64,000 nucleotides of DNA, taken from contig JALIZF010000956.1 in assembly GCA_029948255.1 (NCBI GenBank), positions 1 through 64,000 of the forward strand, read 5' to 3'. This document shows, in pieces, positions 22,346 to 33,525 of the stretch. A program made the translations under genes and the position numbers. The DNA comes from Telmatactis stephensoni (taxonomy: Eukaryota; Cnidaria; Anthozoa; Actiniaria; Isophelliidae). Every line of letters begins with the position of its first letter. The first letter of the stretch is position 1. The notes under the pieces were generated by a model that made no database searches, had not been told where the DNA came from, and saw only the letters and a list, made by a program, of their open reading frames with translations.

Positions 22346-22445
22346 TCCAAAAACGATGCTTTTTTCGAGGTTTTCTAGCGATTCTTTGCTTGACTAAAGC
22401 GAGTAATAGCAAGATATTTGAGGCAATCAGTAGGTCTTCCTCCAT
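22329..22445 (-). CDS. Harbinger-like transposase N-terminal fragment
   Basis: A 38-codon frame from ATG at 22445: MEEDLLIASNILLLL, then a basic RKPRKKHRFWIRKNI end. A hydrophobic N-terminal helix followed by RRRFWVR-type sequence is the usual start of PIF/Harbinger nucleases. The catalytic DDE region is deleted. It overlaps the plus-strand MADF fragment by 17 bases, at the internal-deletion junction. Confidence 0.6.
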   Translation of the reverse strand: MEEDLLIASNILLLLALVKQRIARKPRKKHRFWIRKNI

Positions 22446-22855
22446 CTTCGAATCCAAAATGGCGGGAAACTCATTAAGTTTATATTGCGTGACTCCGCTG
22501 AACAAAAACCCGCAGATTCGCCTTGCATGACTTTTTCGATCATATGGAAACGGTCGTTTTTCGATCGTACGCTCCAGTGAGCTGCATGATCTTGCGATCG
22601 TTCTCGATCGTTTACGATCGTTTTCGATCATATGGAAACCAGGCTTTAGAGTGGGTCATTTCTAAACAATGGGGTCAGGTTTTGTTGAAATTACTCCCAA
22701 AATATCTCTCTTCAACAAAACGCTTAAGGCCAATTTGTAGCTAGATAATTAGAGTAAAAGTTCCTAAAAAGCTATTGAAATTTAACGCGATTCTAAAAAG
22801 TTATGACCAAAAGTTTGTTAAGGCCGAATGCCTCCTGAATTTCTATTGAGTCACC

Positions 22856-23954
22856 TTAATTACTTCACTACTAGTATCAAGGAACTCCTACAATGTCGTC
22901 GTTTATACAGGTCTACAGTAATTTTGTTACACTTCTGTCATCATTGGCGGTAAAACTAAAATATAAACCGAAAACAGTCTTACAAAAGGGAAAAACATTA
23001 AGAATAAGAGCGAGAAAAATACACTTACGGCCTGCGCTACGTCGTCTGTCCAGATATAATCCATCATCTTCCATGTGCTACACAGGTAGCCCGAAAAACT
23101 CGTGTGACTTAATTAACTACATTAATCTTAACACAGCTAATCCGAACAATCAGCATGGTGAAATTATGTGATCACTTTTATCTTTTAATGGATTTCAATC
23201 AACTTTCAACTTTAAAGATTCACTTAATCAAAGTATATATTCAACTTTTCCGTGGAGGTATCTTTCCGTGTGAACTCTACCATCTCTTCATCATATACTG
23301 CGCACGCGCAGACCTCAAATTTCTCATTTTTGTGGTTGCTGGCTTAGTAGCCAAGCAACCATAATGCCATCACCTGTGTAAGTCCGTAAACTCTTACGAT
23401 GGGAGAACGAAGTTGACACGAAGTCATGTATTCGGGAGGCATCGGATGGTTACGAAATTGGCCGAGGTTTGTTTGATTACTTTTGGACGATTTGTGATGT
23501 ATTTCAAGAAAGACCTGCCTTTTATAATCAAAAGTTGCTATTATTCTATAAAGTATTTCTGCTTGAGCGAAAGATCTTGCAAGTTTTTTGATAAACATTG
23601 AGTTTACGAAGACATTCTGAACGAACTAAGCCGAAAACCCGACGTGCAAGCATGGGCAACTATTGAGAGCTTATCAGTTTATGGGGTGAGTTCATACCAC
23701 TTAGAACAAAATAATCTTGTGCTATTTTGCATGCACAGCCAGATATAGCTTTCAGCGATGTACACAAGTTCTTTTTGAGTTGTGATTTGGCAGATTTCTG
23801 TAATGTTTGTGGAGAATTTCCAGCGCTGGTCGATCGCACTGGCGATTGCTGGTTCTACTAGAAGCTACTAGAAAGCATTTTAAAATAAGAACAAACATTT
23901 TTTTTAATTTTCCTATATTTCTTTGCATTCCTGCCAATAATTTCACTGTTAATT
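22856..23954. other. Non-coding stretch
   Basis: A 92-codon frame at 22893-23171 has no recognisable domain and I do not call it. GCGCACGCGCAG (about 23300) and GTTGCTGGCTTAGTAGCCAAGCAAC (a hairpin at 23335-23360) look repeat-related. Confidence 0.4.
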
Positions 23955-24010
23955 ACTCGTGCCCAGGCCTTTAGGCCGGGAACGAGTTATAAATTGCAAA
24001 TGTTTTTTTT
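23955..24010 (+). mobile_element. Helentron-like 5' end stub
   Basis: Terminal hairpin ACTCGTGCCCAGGCC-TTTA-GGCCGGGAACGAGT then TATAAA and TGCAAATG plus a T-run, in which the next copy (24011) is inserted. Confidence 0.65.
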
Positions 24011-24820
24011 ACTCGTGCCCAGGCCTCTAGGCCGGGAACGAGTTATAAAATGCAAATGTTTTTTTTTTTCCTATGGTCGTCGACCGAAAGAGGCCTTTCT
24101 TGCGCAATCGGTCACGTGTTAAAGCTCCTGATTGGTTCAGAGCGCAAGAAACAATGCCCTTCATTCATCACCTTTGAGCGAGTGCGAACTCTTCGAAGGT
24201 CTTGGAAGTGAACGCCAGTCAGGAACTTTAGAGCCCAAAAAATAGCTTTCAGAGACAGGCTTTTCCAGCAGTGAGACAATAGAAAATGGAGCTTTTAACT
24301 CGAGATATACCTAGACACTTATAAGAGCTTCAGAATGGGCTGTTATTTTGGGCTTGATCTCTAATACTTTGACCAAATATCGAACTCTCAATGGAGTACC
24401 GAAGCTGAAGCTTTCGCGACTGTTGGCAATTCCTTTGAGCTGGAGATCTACGAATTTCTCACGCTACATGTTGCTAAACGAACGCACATAGAGGCAAGTC
24501 AATTATATTTTTCATTCAAGCATTCAAGAGATCTTGAGAGGTTTTAGTATTGAATTTTAACAAAATTCTGGCCAGGCAATGTATTTATATATTTTCATGG
24601 AACGAAGGCTCTATTTAACCTGATTCGTTTGGTCATGTAATGGATAAAACATCTGAAACATGAACGAAAAACATATATACACGATTTGTAATTTGTTATT
24701 GTGTCAAAAACGTCGTTGTAGAAGTCTTTACAGCAAACAATTGAGATATAAAGTGAAATAAAAAGCCGAATAAACTGGTATATTTTTGCATGTTGGAGAT
24801 ATCTAATTAGTAATGCCCAG
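24011..24820 (+). mobile_element. Helentron-like non-autonomous copy A
   Basis: It starts with the 33-nt terminal hairpin (24011-24043). The shared body carries GAGCTTTTAACTCGAGATAT, CCAAATATCGAACTC, GAATTTCTCACGCTACATG and GATTTGTTATTGTGTC. It ends near TTTTTGCATGTTGGAGATAT without a recognisable 3' hairpin, so it is 3'-truncated. Conserved but interrupted frames (LISNTLTKYRT...) recur in every copy. Confidence 0.65.
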
Positions 24821-26165
24821 TGAAAAATAATGCCCCTCATTCATCACCTTTGAGCGCGTGCGAACTCGCCGTAGTGAAGGCAAGTCAGGAACTTTAGGAA
24901 TGCAAGATGACAGACTTCAAAGAAACTAGACGCACACGTGCGTTCACTCGTGCCCCTGGAGCCCTTTTTAAGAGAGGCTCCAATGACCGGCTCTGTTCGT
25001 ACTCTTCCCCTAGCCGTTTCACGCATTCTTCACCATTCCGGGAATTAGCTAACCGTAACAAATGACCCTTTTTGAATCGGCTAACTTAAACTAAAAAATA
25101 TCTTGATTAGTCAGTTTGTCTGTCAACAGCTATTAGTGCCTTTGTCTTTCTATTATCATGCATAGGTATTAGATATCTCCAACATGCAAAAATATACCAG
25201 TTTTATATTCAACTTCTTATTTCACTATATATCTCAATTGTTTGCTGTTAAGACTTCTACAACGGCATATTTGACACAATAACAAATCGTGTATTTTTTC
25301 GTTCATGTTTCGGATGTTATATATGAATAAAAGACGTTACGTGACCAAACGCGAAATACAAGGTCAATGGAATCTAGTTTCATGCCATTCCGATATTAAA
25401 TTAAAATTCACTACAAAAACCTCTCAAGATCTCTTGAATGCTTGAATGAGGAATATAATTGACTTGCTTCTATGTATGTTCGTTTAGCAACATGTAGGAT
25501 GAGAAATTCGTAGTTTTCCAGCTCATAGGAAATAGTCGTTATCGCGAGGGCCTCGGCTTTCAAGTACTCCATTTAGAGTTCGATATTTGGTCAAAGTATT
25601 GGAGATGAAGCTCAAAATAACAGCCCATTCTGAAGCTCATATAAGTATATAGGTATATCTCGAGTTAAAAGCTCCAAATTACATTGTTCTACTGCAGGAA
25701 AAGCCTGTCTCTGAAAGCTATTTTCTTTGTAGTCGGCCATCTTGCATTCCTAAAGTTCCTGGCTTGCGTTCGCTGTAGCTCAAAGGTGATGAATGAAGGG
25801 CATTGTTTTTACGTTCTTAACCAATCAGAGGTCCCTCAGGACGAACAGAGGAAAAAAAAAAAAAAAAAAAAAAAAAAACATTTGCAGTTTATAACTCGTT
25901 CCCGGCCTAAAGGCCTGGGCACGAGTAAATAGTATTCAGGACAGGCTGTTCCAGGAGTAGAACAATGGAAAGTGAAGCTTTTAACTCGAGATATACCTAT
26001 ATACTTATAAGAGCTTCAGGATGGGCTGATATTTTGAGCTTCATCTCCAATACTTTGACGAAATAGTGAACTCTAAATGGAGTACTTCAAAGCAGGCCCT
26101 CGCGATAAAGACTATTTCCTATGAGCTGGAAATCTACGAATTTCTTATCCTACCTGTTGCTACAT
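24821..26165 (+). mobile_element. Helentron-like copy split by a nested copy
   Basis: The body runs 24821-24925 and resumes at 25927 (AATAGTATTCAGGACAGGC matches AATAGCTTTCAGAGACAGGC in intact copies). The 1-kb insert at 24926-25926 sits exactly in an A-tract (T-tract on minus). Confidence 0.7.
24926..25926 (-). mobile_element. Complete Helentron-like element (1001 bp)
   Basis: On minus the 5' end at 25926 is the hairpin ACTCGTGCCCAGGCC...GGCCGGGAACGAGT. The 3' end at 24926 reads GGGCACGAGTGA, then the hairpin ACGCACACGTGCGT (as on plus), and finally CTAG. The 5' terminus thus reappears inverted just inside the 3' hairpin, an asymmetric TIR. Both flanks are T-runs. It carries no Rep/helicase gene. 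This matches the known architecture of non-autonomous Helentrons. Confidence 0.7.
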
Positions 26166-27029
26166 AAATGTGTGCGTATATAGGTGTAGTAGAGACGACA
26201 GAGAGAATACAATCTCCAGTTTGCTAGGGCGATGTTTCTCACCGAGTTAACCAAAAATGTGAAAGTATGCCTTGTTGAAGGAAAAGCAGTGCGCGGCCGC
26301 AAGCGTAACTAGAACGTTTCGGAATCCAAGTTTCTCCCTATACTACATCATCCCACATCTTTTTTGTTACGAACCCATACAACTGAAAAGCGACTAATTG
26401 TTAAGTATACTTTGAGACGTATATTGAGGCAGTAACTAATACTCCAGATAGAATAAAAGGAGAGATTTAAAGTTAGAATTTTATTTATCATTTTGATCTA
26501 AAGCAATAGACAGTCGGGAGCCAGTCCGAGCACGGTTGTGACCTCAATAGTACAAGTCTGACCCGCTTGTTATGTCTATGACAAGTGACCGTCAATTGCG
26601 TTTCACTACATAATGTCTAGTACGTGAGATTTTATATTCATAGCGATATTTTGCTGCACACACAGAGAGAAGTTTTCTTTTGTTTGTTCGGATAGGTTCT
26701 CCTTGCTGTTTGTGGGGCTACAACCATAAAAACAAATATCCTGAAGACGTAGGTTGTTTATGTAATTCGAGCTAAAGTGATCGTGGCATCACCAAGAAAC
26801 ACGACACGACTTTGCCCTGAAGCGCTGAGACAAGCAATTAAAATTGCGATAAGAGAAAGTAAGCTGTCGTTTATCTAATGAAGGGTCTTTGGTTGATGTA
26901 GTAGGTAATTTTACTTTTCGCCTTCAAATGAAAACTCGTCAATTCAGTAAAATGTATTGTTTGGGCTTCCTGTGGTGATTTTGGTCAATCCACGAGCTAC
27001 CTCCGCTATTGGCGGTTTGATCTCTAGTT
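26166..27029. other. Non-coding stretch
   Basis: No gene or repeat family recognised. It ends in TTGATCTCTAGTT, a possible CTAG terminus of another element. Confidence 0.45.
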
Positions 27030-28355
27030 ACTCGTGCCCAGGCCTTTAGGCCGGGAACGAGTTATAAAATGCAAATGTTTTTTTTTTCCTGTGTTCGTCT
27101 CGAGAATGCAGCATTCTTGCGCAATCGGTCACGTGTTACACCCCTGATTGGTTAAGAACGTAAAAAACAATGTCCTTCATTCATCACCTCCGTAGTGAAC
27201 GCCAGCGAGGAACTTTAGGAATGCAAGATGGCGGACTACAAAGAAAATAGCTTTCAGAGACAGGCTTTTCCTGCAGTAGCACAATGTAATTTGGAGCTAT
27301 TAACTCGAGGTATACCTATATACTTATAAGAGCTTCAGAATGGGTTGTTAGTTTGAGCCTGATCTCCAATACTTTGACCAAATATCGAACTCTAAATGGA
27401 GTACTTGAAAGGAAGCGGCTCGCGATAAAGACTATTTCCTATGAGCTGGAAAACTACGAATTTCTCATCCTACATGTTGCTAAACGAACATGCATAGAAG
27501 CAAGTCAATTATATTCCTCATTCAAGCATTCAAAAGATCTTGAGAGGTTTTGGTACTGAATTTTAACACCGAAATTGTGGCCAGATAATATTTTCATGAA
27601 ACTAAGGTTGTATTTGACCTGATGCGTTAATTTGGTCACGTAATGGATAAAACATCTGAAACATGAAAGAAAAAATACATACACGATTTGTTATTGTGTC
27701 AAAAACGCCGTTATAGAAGTCTTTACAGCAAACAATTGAGATACATAGTGAAATGAAAAGTGTCAAATGGACTCAGGGCAATTCCTTTGAGCTGGAAATC
27801 TACTTATTTCTCACCCTACATGTTGCTAGACGAACGCATATAGAGGCAAGTCAATTATATTTTTCATTCAAGCATTCAAGAGATCTTGAGAGGTTTTTGT
27901 ATTGAATTGTAACACCGACATTCTGGCCAGACAATTCCGCATTTATATATTTTCATGGAACCAAGGCTCTATTCAGTGACCTGATGCGTTTGGTCACGTA
28001 ATGGATAAAACATCTGAAACATGAACGAAAAAATACACGATTTGTTATTGTGTCAAAAGCGTCGTTGTTGAAGTCTTTACAGCATACAATTGAGATATAT
28101 AGTGAAATAAAAAGTTGAATAAACTGGTATATTTTTGCATGTTGGAGATATCTAATAAAGGTAAACACTTATAGCTGCTGACAGACAAATTAACTAATGA
28201 GATATTCTTTAAAAAGGTCAAAAAAGATCTTTATTATGTTACGGTTAAGTGAAGAATGCGTGAAACGACTCGGGGAAGAGTACGAACGGGGCCGGTCATT
28301 GAAGCCTCTCCTAAAGGGGCTCCCAGGGCACGAGTGAACGCACGTGTGCGTCTAG
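27030..28355 (+). mobile_element. Helentron-like element with duplicated interior
   Basis: 5' hairpin at 27030-27062. 3' terminus GGGCACGAGTGA, hairpin (28338-28351) and CTAG at 28352-28355. The block from GCAATTCCTTTGAGCTGGAA (27780) repeats material already seen from about 27430, so the copy is internally duplicated or a fusion of two copies. Confidence 0.7.
27353..27559 (+). pseudogene. Conserved frame in the Helentron-like body
   Basis: A 68-codon frame (SLISNTLTKYRTLNGVLE..., ...HVAKRTCIEASQLYSSF) recurs with substitutions and stops in copies at about 24350, 25600 (minus), 28660 and 63800-63988 (minus). It may be the relic of a captured exon. I recognise no domain. Confidence 0.35.
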
Positions 28356-30380
28356 TTTTTTTTTCTCTGTTCGTCGCCAGAAGAGGCCTTTCTTGCGCAA
28401 TCGGTCACGTGTTAAAGCTCCTGATTGGTTAAGAGCGCAAGAAACAATGCCCTTCATTCATCACCTTTGAGCGAGTGCGAACTCTTCGAAGGTCTTCGAA
28501 GTGAACGCCAGTCAGGAACTTTAGGAATGCAAGATGGCGGACAGCCCAAAAAATGGCTTTCGAAGACAGGCTTTTCCAGCAGTGAGACAATAGAAAATGG
28601 AGCTTTTAACTCGAGATATACCTAGACACTTATAAGAGCTTCAGAATGGGCTGTTATTTTGAGCTTGATCTCCAATACTTTGACCAAATATCGAACTCCG
28701 ATGGAGTACTTGAAAACTGAAGCTCTCGCGACTCGTAGCAATTCCTTTGAGCTGGAAATCTACGAATTTCTCACCCTACATGTTGCTAAACGAACGCATA
28801 TAGAGGCAAGTCAATTATATTTTTCATTCAAGAATTCAAGAGATCTTGAGACGTTTTTGTAATGAATTTTAACACAATTCTGGCCAGACAATTTATTTAT
28901 ACATTTTCATGGAATCAAGGCTCTATTTGACCTGATGCGTTTGGTCACGTAATAGATAAAACATCTGAAACATGAACGCCGAAAAAATACACGATTTGTT
29001 ATTGTGTCAAAAACGTCGTTGTAGAAGTCTTTACAGCAAACAATTGAGATATATAGTGAAATAAAAAGTTGAATAAACTGGTATATTTTTGCATGTTGGG
29101 ATAAAGGCAAACACTAAGCTGCTGACAGACAAATTGACTAATCAGATATTCTCTAAAAAGGTCAAAAAAGGTCTTTATTACCGTCCCAGGCCCTTGGCCG
29201 GGACGGTTATAAAATGCAGCAACTTTCTTCTTGTTGTTTTTTTTTCCTTGTCAAGTTTTGGCCGAACGGCCGACGATTTTCATACGAACCTCGTCTCCAT
29301 GTTATAACAATAAACAATGAATAACAAAATCTGATCTGATTGGCTAATCTAATAGCACCTAGCAACAATGTCCACCAGTAGTCAGGCAATAGAAAATGGA
29401 GCTTTTAACTCGAGATATATCGAGAGACTTATAAGAGCTTCAGAATGGGCTGTTATTTTGAGCTTGATCTCCAATACTTTGACCAAATATTGAATTCGCA
29501 ATGGAGTACTTGAAAATGAAGCTGTCGCGATTCAGAGTAATTCTTTTAAGCTGGAAATCTACGAATGTCTCGCCCTGCATGTTGCTAAACGAATGCATAT
29601 AGAGGTAAGTCAAATATATTTCGTATTTAAGCATTCAAGAGATCTTGAGAGTTTTTGTACTGAATTTTAACACTGAAATTCTTTACCAGACAACTAAGGT
29701 TCTATTTGACCCGATGCGTTTGCCAGTGGTCACGTAATGGATAAAACATCTGAAACAGGAACGAAAAAACACAGGATTTGTTATTGTGTCAAAAACGCCG
29801 TTGTAGAAGTCTTTACAGTAAACAATTTAGATATATAGTGAAATAAAACGTTGAATAAACTGGTATATTCGAGGGTAATATTTTTGCATGTGAGAAATAT
29901 TAATAATATGCATGATATTCACTAATAGCTGTTGACAGATAAATTAAAGATCTTTACTACTGTGGCTTGTTGAACTACAGGCAACCAGTGTAGGGTTCGA
30001 GGTGCGTTTTGTTAAAACGTTTATTCAATATATAAAACATCCGAAAAATACACGATTTGTTATTGTGTCAAAAACACCGTTGTCAGTAGAAGTTTTTACA
30101 GCAAACAATTGAGATACATAGTGAAATAAAAAAAATGAATAAAACTAGTATATTCGCAGGGAATATTTTTGCATGTCGGAGATATATAATACCTATGCAA
30201 GGAGAGTTAAACACAAGCTAGTACATGTCATGGCCTGGGACGGTTCACTCTACAACGTAGAGTCTAGTTAATTATGTTACGGTTAAGTGAAGAATGCGTG
30301 AAACGGCTCGGGGAAGAGTACGCACGGGGCCGGTCACTGAAGGGCTCCCGGGGCACGAGTGAACGCACGTGTGCGTCTAG
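28356..30380 (+). mobile_element. Helentron-like copy interrupted by a second subfamily
   Basis: The outer copy lacks its own 5' hairpin (it starts in the T-run after 28355). It is interrupted at 29180-30267 and ends with GGGCACGAGTGA, the hairpin ACGCACGTGTGCGT and CTAG at 30377-30380. The sequence joining both sides (GGTCTTTATT ... ATTATGTTACGG) matches the uninterrupted copy near 28225-28245. Confidence 0.7.
29180..30267 (+). mobile_element. Helentron-like element, ACCGTCCC subfamily (1088 bp)
   Basis: The 5' hairpin ACCGTCCCAGGCC...GGCCGGGACGGT (29180-29207) is followed by TATAAA. The 3' end reads GGGACGGTTC, the hairpin ACTCTAC-AAC-GTAGAGT (30247-30263) and CTAG (30264-30267). The ends differ from the ACTCGTGCCC subfamily, but each subfamily shows the same matching 5' terminus and inverted subterminal 3' copy. 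Confidence 0.7.
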
Positions 30381-30404
30381 TTAGTTTTGAAACCTCGAAA
30401 TGTT

Positions 30405-31695
30405 TACTCTTTGAAGTTTAAACAAAGGGAGCCCAAGCTCTCCGTGACGGAACTGGGGTTTCTCAATAATGCATTTTCTAATAGAAATATTCAAATAATA
30501 TTTACTTTTCGTATATGGTGTCTTTGTGCGTCCTTTAGGGATGTCTCTATCGAGTATTGGTCATTTTTACAATTGAGTCGGGTGCTCTTTTCAAGTATTA
30601 TATTTTTGTTTTTGTCACGGTGTTGTCATGCAAGGTGTGCAGAATCCCCATTGTACTTGGAATCTTGATTTTCTTGCGAAGAACTTTCATTTGTGTGCTT
30701 TTACGTTCATGTTTATTGTTTATAAACTGTATTTAGTTACTTCAAATTACACCTATTTTCAAAATTATGCGAGCTTTGCAGACGACACTTGAATGGCTTT
30801 TTCAGTGTTTTGACTACCGTCAATCAAATCTCCGACTATTCGTTCTCCCTAAAGCAAGCTTAAATTTACATCAAAAGTCGGAAAATGCTAAATGTTCTGT
30901 TAATAAATTCAAGTTTGCTTTGTTTATGAATTTGGAAAGCTAAAATTTTACAAATTCTAGTCGTTAAAATTTGATTGACAGAAGCTTAAAATCCAGACAA
31001 GCCATCGCCATAGGTCGCGTAATTTTGAAATTGGGAGTAAATGAATATGAATAGTTTTGTCATCTTAACAGGTAAAACCATTCAGTAGCAAATCATTTTG
31101 AATTTAAACAATGGTTGTGTGTTTAGTCAGGATTGAATTTAAACTTTCTCAATAGCCAGCATAGCAGACCCTCTAGGTGACTGAGGGCGAGGGGAAAGGG
31201 GAGGGAGGAGGAGGAGGGAGAAGAGAGGGTGCCTTTCCCCATATCACCCAGTCCCCTTGAGGGTCAGCTATGCAGGCTGCTTTCTAAATTAATTGCTATT
31301 AGATTACTTAATTGACAATTTTTGCATTGTTCCCAGTTTACCAATTGAAATTTTCTTTTGTGTCTACTTGACTTTTAGGTATGGAATCTATACATGTCTA
31401 TAATCAAGGGCAGATCAAGGGGGGGGGGGGGGGGGGAGGGTTTTACCCCTGAGTTAAAGTACTCAAACTTCCCATACCCTAATGGAGGAGATCAAATGCT
31501 CCCATCCCTGAGAAAAGAGAATGAAATCATAAAAGTTTTTTTTTTTCAATGGAGAAAAATGACCATTCAATTGACTACTGCATTATAAGAATAAACTCAA
31601 ATCCATTACTGATGATTTTTTAGTTGTAATTTACTATTGATTGCCTTAAGAGTCTTGTTCCAGCAACCACATGACCTCTTAGAGGGCTTTTGTTT
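30405..31695. repeat. 1.3-kb inverted repeat, right arm
   Basis: Reverse complement of 16635-17946. It begins 25 bp after the CTAG end of a Helentron-like element. A G-run at about 31420-31437 corresponds to the C-run in the left arm. Confidence 0.9.
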
Positions 31696-32091
31696 CTTTT
31701 TGTGATAACCCAGCTAGCTACTCCCAGACTGACTCAGCCAAGACAGTCGACCGCCAGTAAACTGGTGGCGACCTAGAACGTATATTTTGTAAGTATAGAA
31801 AGCTAGTTGATTGGTACAGCTTTTGAAAAAAAGGTTGTTAGCCAGAAATAGTAACTACGACCAAATAGAGTAATGGGAAAATGCAAGTACGTAAAGATAC
31901 TGTTGATCAAATAATAATGTAATATTTACCAAATGCAAATAGGAAAAATGCAATACTCGTACCAAAATTTCCCTCTTTTGATTTGGTGGCATTTCGGTAG
32001 CTTTATTCCAGAAAGCCTCGCTATCATGCTAGAATGTTGAACAAATAAACACTGGAGCTGATAACGTATGACTGAGGTAAACCATGGCTTG
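31696..32091. other. Non-coding stretch
   Basis: Nothing recognised. Confidence 0.5.
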
Positions 32092-32505
32092 TGGCACGTT
32101 ATGGTACGTCACTGACTCGGTTATGGCACAGCAAGGCACGGCACAACACGGTTAAGACACAGTACAACACGATTATATTGCACGGTCACGGCACGACACC
32201 GCTCGTTTATGGCATACCACAACATGGTTTTGGCACGGCATAACACGGATATGGCAAGGTACAACATGGTTATGACACAACAAACACGGTGATGGCACGG
32301 TTCAGTTATCGCACAAAACCCCACAGTTATGACATGGTATGACACGGTTATGGCACGGTACAATTTGGTTATTACACGATATATGGTTATTGCATGGTGG
32401 AACATGGTTATTGCACGGTGCGACACGGTTACTGCATGGTACAACATGGTAATTGCACGGTACATGGTTATTGCATGGTACAGCATAGTTATTGCACGGT
32501 AAATA
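32092..32505. repeat. Minisatellite, TGGTTATGGCACGGTAC-type
   Basis: About 20 imperfect units of 18-22 bp around GGTTATTGCACGGTACAACA. Open frames here are repeat artefacts. Confidence 0.9.
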
Positions 32506-32938
32506 ATAGGTCAGGTCAGGCTGGAGCCTGCTACTGGTAACATGTAACCCAGTACTACCTGCCACATGGACGGGTTGTCGGCGTCTAAACCGGCTCCCCC
32601 ACCAGGTTCTCTCTGGTGAGGAGGGTGGCATGACACCCAGCAGGAATAAAAACAAGACCTGTCAAAGGGCGGATGAGCTTGACTGAGCCAACGGCCATTA
32701 TGCATCAGTGAACTTTTATTTTATTGTGTTTTGATTGCAATTTTAAACATTAATTTGTAGTATAGTAATTTGTAGTGCAGTAATTTGTAGTGACTATTTT
32801 AAAATTAATTTTCATGGTACGGACTGTGTAGCGGCAGCCCAAGGCGCCATCCTATGCTCACAGTCTACCATGCATGTTCAGTATATGTTTTTGTAAAGCG
32901 CCTATAGAGCAGATTTTGGATAGGCGCTATATAAATGA

Positions 32939-32998
<60 letters not shown>
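32506..32998 (+). mobile_element. L2/CR1-type retroposon 3' end with (ATT)n tail
   Basis: The 3' end GTAAAGCGCCTATAGAGC...GATAGGCGCTATATAAATG forms the stem-loop typical of L2-type LINE and V-SINE tails. An (ATT)n run follows (32940-32998). The preceding 400 bp are non-coding. On minus this lies just beyond the SH3-adaptor gene's stop. Confidence 0.65.
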
Positions 32999-32999
<1 letters not shown>

Positions 33000-33141
33000 A
33001 ACACGGTTTTCATAGTCACAGAAATCTTGCTTAGCTAGCAAGGGACTGACGTTATAACAACCGAAATTCCTTTCAGTCGGAGCTTCAGGTCTCACGCTAA
33101 CAACCATTTTTGCTATAAGCTGTAATCTGTACAAATAGGGA

Positions 33142-33525
33142 CTAATCGACGTCGTCTTTGGAAGCACCTCGTCTTATCTTCTTCAAACGGTCGAAATCCA
33201 TTTCTAACTTGACGAATGTATTTCTCTGTTTATCGAAATCTTCTGTTAATTGTTCAATCTCACTCTATAAACGCTTTTCTAGCTTTTTCAGATCTTCTTC
33301 ATGTTTTGCCTTCCATCGAGCCATCTCGGCTCTAGCTTCTTCTAGAAGCGCTTTCAAACCTGCAACTTCTTCGCGAAGGCTACTGATTTCGTCAGCCGAA
33401 GCGTCGTCGGATTTTTTCGTCGGGAGTTCGTGGGATTTTCGGAGTTCAGCCGCAGTATTCTTTTCCTCTCGTTTTTCGAAGACAAGCGGCTTTTTCTCTT
33501 TGGTGGAAGGCACTGGAGGTACTGC
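33142..33525 (-). CDS. SH3KBP1-like: Exon 9: coiled coil, with in-frame TAG
   Basis: The acceptor is CCTACCAAAG before GCAGTACC. Heptad-rich coding ([30 protein letters not shown]) meets TAG at 33265-33267, where a GAG would be a single-base change. The same frame then continues [13 protein letters not shown] and [14 protein letters not shown] to TAG at 33142-33144. The family's C-terminal coil mediates oligomerisation, so truncation here would remove its last third. Confidence 0.8.

Larger units (their letters stand above)
21834..22645. mobile_element. PIF/Harbinger-type derivative with TTA TSD
   Basis: Terminal inverted repeats of about 45 bp begin AGCCTGGTTTCCATATGATC and continue into repeated CGATCG motifs. 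TTA flanks both ends (21831-21833 and 22646-22648), the 3-bp TWA duplication expected of PIF/Harbinger. The interior keeps the first exons of a Myb/MADF-like protein (plus) and of a Harbinger-like nuclease (minus), pointing towards each other and fused tail-to-tail by a central deletion. Confidence 0.8.
20941..22855. mobile_element. Composite TIR-bounded element (~1.9 kb)
   Basis: GTGACTCAATAGAAATTCAG...GGCATTCGGCCTT at 20941-21004 recurs in inverse at 22786-22855. A foldback (21041-21409) and a Harbinger derivative (21834-22645) are nested inside. No target duplication was found. Confidence 0.5.

Noticed and set aside
22893..23171. 92-codon ORF as a gene
   Set aside because: No recognisable domain, no splice signals or conserved partner; likely chance.
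32121..32655. ORFs over the GGTTATTGCACGG minisatellite
   Set aside because: Repeat artefacts on the minus strand.
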